In this document: positions 1 through 4,621 of the stretch, one piece after another
How the letters are laid out: every line of letters begins with the position of its first letter
How positions within the stretch are numbered: position 1 is the first letter of the stretch
Origin: Crocinitomicaceae bacterium
GTDB taxonomy: Bacteria; Bacteroidota; Bacteroidia; Flavobacteriales_D; Crocinitomicaceae
Direction of reading: 5' to 3'
DNA length: 5,137 nt
NCBI GenBank assembly: GCA_013215515.1
Contig: JABSPC010000097.1
Span: 1-5,137 of the forward strand
Position numbers and translations under genes: made by a program
Notes under the pieces: model-generated
Database searches by the model: none
Told to the model about the DNA's origin: nothing
Seen by the model: only the letters and a program-made list of their open reading frames with translations

Positions 1-325
1 GAATTTCGGTAATCAAGTGGCCTATACACCCGAGCACATAGCTAATTTTGATGTGGCAATGGAGTTTAAAGGATTTGGTGTTAGCTTTTCCAATAATTTC
101 ATTTCTGGGAGGTATGCGCTCAATGAAAATATCGAATCGAACCTAGTTGAAGGCTATTTAATTTCGAATGTTGCAGTTAACTACAATTTCAAATTAAACA
201 AGAAAAACAAATTAAAAATACAGGCAAATGTAAAGAACGTTTTCAATAAATCTTATGCTTTTGTGAGATCATTTGTAATGCCTGGAAGAAACTATCTAAT
301 ATCTTTAAGTTATGCGCTTAATTAG
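1..325 (+). CDS. TonB-dependent outer-membrane receptor, C-terminal end (partial; probably BtuB-like)
   Basis: This is the last 107 or so residues of an outer-membrane beta-barrel receptor; the gene begins left of the window and the frame is open from base 2. The visible part alternates hydrophobic and polar residues like successive transmembrane strands. It contains the segment VAYTPEH-IANFD, which resembles the (L/V)xYxPxHxAN stretch common in BtuB-type barrels. It also has a penultimate strand with N-VKNVFNKSYAFV and a final strand GRNYLISLSYALN, close to the usual GRxYxxxxxxxF end, though it finishes in Asn rather than an aromatic residue. Such receptors import corrinoids, siderophores or other ligands using TonB energy. 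The substrate cannot be read from this fragment. The BtuG-like gene that overlaps its end by 14 nt suggests vitamin B12. A GTG at 17 is only an internal Val codon, not the start. Confidence 0.88.
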   Translation, partial: NFGNQVAYTPEHIANFDVAMEFKGFGVSFSNNFISGRYALNENIESNLVEGYLISNVAVNYNFKLNKKNKLKIQANVKNVFNKSYAFVRSFVMPGRNYLISLSYALN

Positions 326-1349
326 TCTATTAGTACTGGCTTTGGTTCTTTTTTCCTGTAAACCGGACGAGCCTCAAAATCCATCAACAGCTCCTGAATT
401 GACAAATGGTGTTTTGGTCCTTTGTGAAGGATTGTATCAACAGAATAATTCTGCAATCTCATGGATTGATTTCACATCTGGAACTATTGATAATGCCTAT
501 TTCGTCACGAGAACCAACCGTCAGATTGGAGATACTGGAAACGACATGAAACGATACGGAGACAAAATCTATATTGTTGTTAATGTGTCGAGCGTAATCG
601 AGGTTTTATCCGCCAAAGATTTTACATCTATTAAGCAAATACAAATGGAAGCGGGAGGCACGGCAAAGCAGCCTAGATCAATTGCTTTTTATGGATCAAA
701 TGCCTACGTATCTTGCTATGATGGCTATGTTGACGTAATTGATACGGTAACATTAACGGTCACTTCGAGAATTCAAGTCGGAAATAATCCTGAAGGTTTG
801 GCAGTCGCAAATGGTAAGTTGTATGTCGCGAATTCTGGTGGCCTAAATTTCCCAAATGTGGATTCTACTTTATCCGTAATTGATTTAGGAACAAATTCTG
901 AGTTGATGAAAATTACAGTTGGTCCTAATCCTGGAGCCGTTGTCTCTGACGCTTTCGGTGATGTTTATGTAATCGCTCGAGGTGATTATGGAGCAATTCC
1001 TTCACGACTCAAGCGTGTGAACTCTACAACTGACGTCCTTGCGGAATCTTTTACGTTTAGCGTTGACGGGATTGCACCAATGAACAATGATTTTCTTATT
1101 TACGACGCAAGTTCAATTGGTATTTTTAATGCAAGCAGCGAACTCGTTCAATCATCTAATTTCGTTGACTTGTCTGAAGTCAACACTATTTATGGTGTCT
1201 CGTATAATTCAACTCTTGATAAAATATTCGTTTTAGATGCTATGGGATATACAAATACTGGTTATCTCCGAAAGTTCAATTCTACTGGTGTTTATGAAAT
1301 AAGTTATCATGTAGGTCTTAATCCAAGTAAAGTTCTTTTTTATGATTAA
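312..1349 (+). CDS. BtuG-like (YncE/DUF5074-type) beta-propeller surface lipoprotein
   Basis: A 345-residue lipoprotein. Residues 1-15 form a signal peptide ending in a lipobox (LFSC), so the mature protein would start at lipidated Cys16. The next residues, KPDEP, are acidic at +3/+4 after the Cys, which resembles the Bacteroidota lipoprotein export signal for surface display. The rest looks like a beta-propeller of about seven blades. Repeating units include PRSIAFYGSNAYVSCYDG (121-138), NPEGLAVANGKLYVANSGG (159-177, a YVTN-type blade), NPGAVVSDAFGDVYV (206-220) and the closing strand NPSKVLFYD. In Bacteroides, BtuG proteins of this architecture sit beside btuB and capture B12 at the cell surface with very high affinity; that role is inferred here from fold, lipidation and neighbours. 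The ATG lies within the end of the receptor gene (14-nt overlap), implying coupled translation. Another ligand remains possible. Confidence 0.85.
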   Translation: MRLISLLVLALVLFSCKPDEPQNPSTAPELTNGVLVLCEGLYQQNNSAISWIDFTSGTIDNAYFVTRTNRQIGDTGNDMKRYGDKIYIVVNVSSVIEVLSAKDFTSIKQIQMEAGGTAKQPRSIAFYGSNAYVSCYDGYVDVIDTVTLTVTSRIQVGNNPEGLAVANGKLYVANSGGLNFPNVDSTLSVIDLGTNSELMKITVGPNPGAVVSDAFGDVYVIARGDYGAIPSRLKRVNSTTDVLAESFTFSVDGIAPMNNDFLIYDASSIGIFNASSELVQSSNFVDLSEVNTIYGVSYNSTLDKIFVLDAMGYTNTGYLRKFNSTGVYEISYHVGLNPSKVLFYD

Positions 1350-2289
1350 GTATTTGTTCATTTTAGTTCCAATACTAAGTTGGGGACAGAGTTTTGCTCC
1401 AGAGCCAGGCGTTCTTGGGTCGACAGCTATACATAAAGATTCATCTGTATTTATTGCATGGACCAGCAATGCTGTTGTAACGCGAGGACCAATGAATTTG
1501 ACCGTGCCATCCTTAGGAAATTCCTCTTATGGTATTGATTCCGATATCACGGGACAGGCTGATGGAGTAGGAGTTGTGTCATTTGGAGATGGAGGAAGTG
1601 CTATTGTAACGTTTCCCGCTCCGATAAGCAATGGAGTAGGCCCTGATTTTGCTGTTTTTGAAAATGGGTTTATTGATCACTATTTGGAATTGGCCTTTGT
1701 TGAAGTGAGCTCTGATGGAATTAACTTCACTCGATTTGAATCGACTAGTGAGGTTCAGACAGATGTTCAGTTGACGAATTTTGATACTGTGAATTGCCGT
1801 TACGTCAATAATTTTGCTGGAAAGTACCGTGCAAATTATGGAACTCCATTTGATTTGGAGGAATTGGCTTCAACACCTGGATTGAATGTTAATTCGATTA
1901 CGCATATTAGAATAATAGACGTTGTAGGAACGATAGACCCACTATACGGGACATATGATGGACAAGGGATGATAATCAATGATACCTATCCAACAGGCTT
2001 TGATTCGGGAGGATTTGACCTTGATGCAATTGGAGTAATTCATTCTTATGAACTGGGCTTAATTGAAGAAGGCTTATCGGTCTCAATTTATCCGAGTCCA
2101 ACAAAGGGCGTGCTATTTGTTGAAGGATCGCAAGACAATACAATTCAAGTTTTCAATTCAGAAGGACGGTTGTTGATTGACAATATCGTAGATCAAAAGA
2201 TCGATTTGTCAGGATACGACTCCGGTATTTATTATGTTGCAATTCATTCGAAAGACAGTAAATTTGTACGACGAATTGTAAAAATGTAA
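1342..2289 (+). CDS. T9SS-secreted surface protein, probable accessory of the receptor/BtuG locus
   Basis: A 315-residue exported protein. Residues 1-16 (MIKYLFILVPILSWGQ) form a Sec signal peptide without a lipobox, probably cut after Gln16. A beta-rich domain of about 215 residues follows, with motifs FGDGGSAIVTF (81-91), DFAVFENGF (102-110), LELAFVEVSSDGINFTRFE (115-133) and a closing GGFDLDAIGVI (223-233). This resembles the 'cell surface protein' family I recall beside BtuB/BtuG-type genes in Bacteroidota; its biochemical role is not known to me. Residues 245-315 are a type A T9SS sorting domain: SIYPSPTKGVLFV (the common form is YPNPTxG), LSGYDSGIYYVAI, and a basic tail KFVRRIVKM. This predicts export through the type IX system and anchoring at the surface. 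It overlaps the lipoprotein gene by 8 nt and the methyltransferase gene by 1 nt. Confidence 0.87.
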   Translation: MIKYLFILVPILSWGQSFAPEPGVLGSTAIHKDSSVFIAWTSNAVVTRGPMNLTVPSLGNSSYGIDSDITGQADGVGVVSFGDGGSAIVTFPAPISNGVGPDFAVFENGFIDHYLELAFVEVSSDGINFTRFESTSEVQTDVQLTNFDTVNCRYVNNFAGKYRANYGTPFDLEELASTPGLNVNSITHIRIIDVVGTIDPLYGTYDGQGMIINDTYPTGFDSGGFDLDAIGVIHSYELGLIEEGLSVSIYPSPTKGVLFVEGSQDNTIQVFNSEGRLLIDNIVDQKIDLSGYDSGIYYVAIHSKDSKFVRRIVKM

Positions 2290-2864
2290 TGGAACATCTA
2301 TCAAAGAATTTTTGGGAATCAAGATACGAAGATCAAGACACGGGTTGGGACTTGGGAGAAATATCTCCTCCAATTAAAGCCTATTTTGATCAAGTAGAGG
2401 ACAAATCACTTCGAATTCTAATTCCTGGCTGCGGAAATGGTCATGAAGCTGAATACCTTTTCAACTTAGGATTTGAAAACGTTCATGCAATGGACCTTGC
2501 CGAAGAGCCATTGAGAAACTTAATGGAGCGTGTTCCTACTTTCCCGGAGGACCATATTATTTTTGGGGACTTTTTTACGTTCCATGGTGAGTTCGATATC
2601 ATTGTTGAGCAAACCCTGTTTTGTGCAATCGATCCTGAATTAAGAAGTGCATACGCTTCGAAGTGCGAAGATTTGCTTTCTGATACCGGTAAGATCGTCG
2701 GAGTGATGTTTAATCACGATTTTACTGGTGGCCCACCATACGGAGGAACGATAGAGGAATACCTTACTTATTTTGATCAATTCACATCGGTAGAGATGGA
2801 AGAGTGCTATAACTCAATTGAGCCAAGGAAAGGTCGAGAATTATTTGTGAAGATTTCGAAGTAG
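2289..2864 (+). CDS. SAM-dependent methyltransferase, TPMT / thiol methyltransferase family
   Basis: A 191-residue cytoplasmic class I methyltransferase. The N-terminal FWESRYEDQDTGWDLGEISPP (8-28) is the signature opening of the thiopurine S-methyltransferase-like family, which includes plant and bacterial thiol/halide methyltransferases. Motif I is ILIPGCGNGHEAEYL (43-57), with the SAM-ribose acidic residue in VHAMDLAEEPL (65-75). A second acidic motif is FGDFF (92-96). The family stretch EQTLFCAIDPELR..Y (107-122) and the GGPPYGGTIEEY segment (147-158) are intact, so the enzyme should be active. Substrate is unknown; thiols, selenium compounds or small nucleophiles fit the family. The start ATG shares a base with the preceding TAA (TAATG), a classic stop-restart junction, so it is probably translated with the surface-protein gene even though it has no obvious link to B12 uptake. 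Confidence 0.9.
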   Translation: MEHLSKNFWESRYEDQDTGWDLGEISPPIKAYFDQVEDKSLRILIPGCGNGHEAEYLFNLGFENVHAMDLAEEPLRNLMERVPTFPEDHIIFGDFFTFHGEFDIIVEQTLFCAIDPELRSAYASKCEDLLSDTGKIVGVMFNHDFTGGPPYGGTIEEYLTYFDQFTSVEMEECYNSIEPRKGRELFVKISK

Positions 2865-2942
2865 TTCAATCGAAGAATAAGATTGTTCCATGCGCGTTGC
2901 TTTTGGATCACTAGATTGGCTGCTCCTTCGCTGAAGCTTCGA

Positions 2943-2968
2943 CGAAAGCGTTGCGCTTTTCGATTTTT
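2943..2968 (+). terminator. Weak intrinsic terminator after the methyltransferase gene
   Basis: Positions 2945-2950 (aaagcg) pair with 2954-2959 (cgcttt) around a TTG loop. The stem can extend by two pairs (2943-2944 with 2961-2962) if one base bulges. The run attttt (2963-2968) follows on the + strand only, pointing to termination of the rightward operon. It lies 78 bp past the stop codon, between convergent operons. The short stem and two-base gap before the T-run make it a modest candidate. Confidence 0.45.
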
Positions 2969-3010
2969 AACAGATTCAATGAAACTAAATCAATCAAACG
3001 ATCGAATAGT

Positions 3011-3247
3011 CTAATTATCAAGCATTCCATCAATTACTTTGGATAAATAATAGTCCTTTTCAGTCAACCCACCAGCATCATGTGTTGTGATACTAATGAA
3101 TAACTTGTTGTATCTTATATCGAAATCTGCATGGTGATTTGCTTCATCAGAATGTTTCGCCAGTCTGAGAACAAATTCAGCCAATTCTGATTGATTCTTG
3201 AACCCAATTTCTTTCTTCAAAGTTTCATTTTCTTTTTCCCAGCTCAT
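3011..3247 (-). CDS. phhB: 4a-hydroxytetrahydrobiopterin dehydratase (pterin-4a-carbinolamine dehydratase), short form
   Basis: A 78-residue enzyme that dehydrates the 4a-hydroxy-tetrahydropterin left by phenylalanine hydroxylase, so that the cofactor can be reduced and reused. The active-site signature is complete: E35-A-N-H38-H39, a tyrosine-containing strand (IRYNKLFISI, 44-53), then T55-H56-D-A-G-G-L-T62-E-K-D65. The protein begins essentially at the conserved Trp (W3), so it lacks the 20 or so residues that precede that Trp in typical 95-105-residue members such as human PCD. No upstream extension is available because the phhA stop codon ends one base before this ATG. That 1-nt gap and shared strand make phhA-phhB a functional and probably coupled operon. 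Confidence 0.93.
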   Translation of the reverse strand: MSWEKENETLKKEIGFKNQSELAEFVLRLAKHSDEANHHADFDIRYNKLFISITTHDAGGLTEKDYYLSKVIDGMLDN

Positions 3248-3248
3248 G

Positions 3249-3956
3249 TTATTTCCATTTATTCGTTAATTCAATAATAGAATCAAATAGTTCATCAAAA
3301 TCATTGATAACAAAGTACTTACTTTGAACTTCATCATTCTTGAAAAACTGATTTATTATTGCTTCCAAGTCAAATGGGAATTTTTCAGTTCCAGCTTGCA
3401 AAGATGAAATCGATTCGCCAAACGAAGATGCTATTCCGGCACCATAAACCTTCAATCCGTTTTGTTCAATCAAACCAAACTCGATGGTGAACCAGTAAAG
3501 GCGTTGAAGCATAATTAATTTCTCATCGTCATCAATAAATGATTTACCAAGCTTGCCGAATTCAAATGCGAAATCTGAAAACACTTGATTTGATAGCAAA
3601 GGAATATGTCCATAAATATCATGAAACATATCAGGTTCTTCCAGGTAGTCCAATTGCTCCATAGTCCTCAACCATGTTGATGAGCAGAATTTTTTCTGAG
3701 CAAGGAACTCAAAGAATTCATCTACAGGAATTAATCCAGGAACACGAACAATCTCCCAACCCGTGCTTGATTGAAACCACTCATTTAGCTCTGTGAATTT
3801 TGGAATAGAATTCGAATTCAGTACCGAATTCATTTCTTTAACGGCAGTAATATATTCGTCACAAGCCTTATCGGAAAGGTTTACTTGTTGTCTCTCGAAA
3901 AGTGTTTTCCAAACGAGGAAGTCTTCGTCTTTGTATTCGCTAAATTCTTGTTTCAT
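3249..3956 (-). CDS. phhA: Phenylalanine 4-monooxygenase (phenylalanine hydroxylase)
   Basis: A 235-residue non-heme iron, tetrahydropterin-dependent hydroxylase converting L-phenylalanine to L-tyrosine in the cytoplasm. The catalytic core is complete. VPGLIPVDEFFEFLAQKKF (72-90) is the conserved entry segment, and EEPDMFHDIYGHIPLL (106-121) supplies iron ligands His112 and His117. YWFTIEFGLIEQ (154-165) supplies Glu159, and YGAGIASSFGES (171-182) is the C-terminal active-site loop. There is no ACT regulatory domain, as usual for bacterial forms, and the length is slightly below the roughly 260 residues of the Pseudomonas enzyme. The start ATG has an A/T-rich upstream stretch (tacataaataaa) and no Shine-Dalgarno, normal for this phylum. 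The gene is preceded by a leader ORF and terminator that appear to form a tyrosine-responsive attenuator, implying a tyrosine-supply role rather than only catabolism. Confidence 0.95.
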   Translation of the reverse strand: MKQEFSEYKDEDFLVWKTLFERQQVNLSDKACDEYITAVKEMNSVLNSNSIPKFTELNEWFQSSTGWEIVRVPGLIPVDEFFEFLAQKKFCSSTWLRTMEQLDYLEEPDMFHDIYGHIPLLSNQVFSDFAFEFGKLGKSFIDDDEKLIMLQRLYWFTIEFGLIEQNGLKVYGAGIASSFGESISSLQAGTEKFPFDLEAIINQFFKNDEVQSKYFVINDFDELFDSIIELTNKWK

Positions 3957-3969
3957 TTTATTTATGTAT

Positions 3970-4005
3970 AAAAAAAAGCCCGATTCTGTTTAGAACCGGG
4001 CTTTT
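3970..4005 (-). terminator. Strong intrinsic terminator in the phhA leader (attenuator)
   Basis: Read on the - strand, 4005-3992 (aaaagcccggttct) pairs with 3987-3974 (agaatcgggctttt) around the tetraloop AAAC. That is 14 uninterrupted pairs, including one G-U at 3996/3983. An eight-T run (3977-3970) overlaps the end of the stem and continues past it. On the + strand the same wobble pair becomes an A-C mismatch and only four T residues follow, so the element is optimised for leftward transcription. It ends 13 nt before the phhA ATG, with no leftward gene in front of it other than the 14-codon leader ORF, which is the position of an attenuator. Confidence 0.88.
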
Positions 4006-4038
4006 CAATTGTTATGTGTACTACAACGTTTCCAGTTC
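3993..4038 (-). promoter_or_regulatory. Candidate antiterminator pairing in the phhA leader
   Basis: On the - strand, gaactgg (4038-4032) can pair with ccggttc (3999-3993), forming seven pairs including one G-U with a 32-nt loop. The second segment lies inside the 5' arm of the terminator stem, so the two structures exclude each other. The first segment begins 4 nt after the leader stop. A ribosome terminating at 4044-4042 would cover it and let the terminator form, whereas one stalled on the Tyr codons (4062-4054) would leave it free. The helix is short, and extra stabilising pairs were not found. Confidence 0.5.
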
Positions 4039-4041
4039 ACC

Positions 4042-4086
4042 TCAGTGGCTAGAATAATAATACGCTGTGTTTGTTTTCAAAATCAT
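4042..4086 (-). CDS. Tyr-rich leader peptide of the phhAB operon (MILKTNTAYYYSSH)
   Basis: A 14-codon ORF, ATG at 4086-4084 and TGA at 4044-4042. Codons 9-11 are three consecutive TAT (Tyr) codons at 4062-4054, followed by Ser, Ser and His. It is located 37 nt before the first base of the terminator stem and 86 nt before phhA. A run of the codons for the pathway's own product is the hallmark of ribosome-mediated attenuation. Here it would sense charged tRNA-Tyr. Translation could instead begin at the in-frame TTG at 4080-4078 (12 codons), which still includes the Tyr run. The ORF is too short for coding statistics; the case rests on its composition, position and agreement with the downstream RNA structures. 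Confidence 0.7.
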   Translation of the reverse strand: MILKTNTAYYYSSH

Positions 4087-4089
4087 ATT

Positions 4090-4118
4090 CAAATGTATCA
4101 ATAAAAGTGATACTTCAA
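4090..4118 (-). promoter_or_regulatory. Bacteroidota-type promoter for the leader-phhA-phhB transcript
   Basis: On the - strand, TACATTTG (4097-4090) is an exact match to the Bacteroidota -7 element TAnnTTTG. A TTG at 4118-4116 stands 18 nt upstream, within the usual spacing for the -33 element. With the box centred near -7, transcription would start at about 4086, at or very near the leader ATG. No other exact TAnnTTTG was found in the remaining part of this gap on this strand. Confidence 0.65.
4095..4113. repeat. Perfect 6-bp inverted repeat in the phhA promoter
   Basis: gtatca (4095-4100) and tgatac (4108-4113) form a perfect inverted repeat around a 7-base A/T-rich centre. It lies between the -33 and -7 elements of the leftward promoter and overlaps the TA of the -7 box, a position suited to an operator bound by a dimeric regulator. 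It could also be chance in A/T-rich DNA. Confidence 0.35.
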
Positions 4119-4154
4119 CTTTCTTGCCATTAATTTTCTATGATAGATCTTTCC

Positions 4155-4162
4155 TATATTTA
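4155..4162 (+). promoter_or_regulatory. Possible -7 box for the VOC-family gene
   Basis: TATATTTA matches TAnnTTTG at all but the last base and stands 15 bp before the ATG at 4178. The only upstream partner at sensible spacing is an unconvincing TTTT at 4134-4137, so this is a weak promoter call. Confidence 0.25.
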
Positions 4163-4177
4163 AGAAAAATATAATTT

Positions 4178-4594
4178 ATGCATCCGTTTCATCTTGCTAT
4201 CCCAGTTGACGATTTAGAAGTTGCGCGTAATTTCTACGGTGGCATTCTTGGGTGCGCTCAAGGTCGGAGTGACAAACATTGGGTCGATTTTAACTTTTAT
4301 GGGCATCAACTTGTTATTCATGAAAAACCGAATGGAGAAACAGTAGATAAAATTTCAAATTCAGTAGATGGACAGGATGTTCCAGTGCCTCATTTTGGAG
4401 TGGTCCTCAGTTGGGAGGAATGGGAAAGACTTGCTAAAAAGCTAAGAGCTGCAAATATCGAATTTGCAATTGAGCCTTATGTAAGATTTAAAAGCGAGGT
4501 AGGTGAACAAGCTACGATGTTCTTCTATGATCCTTCAAATAATGCGCTTGAATTCAAGGCATTTAAAAATAGGAAACAATTATTTGCGAAGTAG
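4178..4594 (+). CDS. VOC-fold protein, predicted extradiol-dioxygenase type (COG3565-like)
   Basis: A 138-residue vicinal-oxygen-chelate protein with two beta-alpha-beta-beta-beta modules. Module one runs [23 protein letters not shown] (4-26) to [14 protein letters not shown] (35-48). Module two runs VPHFGVVL (70-77) to a final [16 protein letters not shown] (115-130). His5, His72 and Glu125 occupy the metal-ligand positions of type I extradiol dioxygenases, with spacings of 67 and 53 residues, so a metal-dependent activity is plausible. The WVDF-FYGHQLV-H and [24 protein letters not shown] patterns match what I recall of the COG3565 'predicted dioxygenase' group, whose substrate is unknown to me. 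It is monocistronic, divergent from the phhA leader, and its stop faces that of mtaB 27 bp away. No Shine-Dalgarno is seen. Confidence 0.88.
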   Translation: MHPFHLAIPVDDLEVARNFYGGILGCAQGRSDKHWVDFNFYGHQLVIHEKPNGETVDKISNSVDGQDVPVPHFGVVLSWEEWERLAKKLRAANIEFAIEPYVRFKSEVGEQATMFFYDPSNNALEFKAFKNRKQLFAK

Positions 4595-4621
4595 GCTTAG
4601 AACTACATTAATCTCGTGGAA

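Noticed and set aside
17..19. GTG as a start codon for the first reading frame
   Set aside because: The frame is open to the left edge and the residues before it (NFGNQ) continue the barrel strand, so this is an internal Val codon of a truncated gene.
1..311. Cobalamin riboswitch for the uptake operon
   Set aside because: It would precede the receptor gene, whose start is outside the window; nothing in this coding stretch resembles one.
1233..1469. 78-codon ORF on the - strand
   Set aside because: It lies antisense to the propeller and T9SS genes, both well supported, and its translation has no recognisable features.
3793..3993. 66-codon ORF on the + strand
   Set aside because: It is a shadow of the 5' end of phhA and runs into the attenuator stem.
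3974..4005. Reading the GC-rich hairpin as a + strand terminator
   Set aside because: No rightward gene precedes it. On the + strand the stem has an A-C mismatch and only four T residues, while the - strand has a continuous stem and eight T residues.
4595..4621. Terminator between the convergent VOC and mtaB genes
   Set aside because: The 27-bp gap has no inverted repeat or T-run that would support one.
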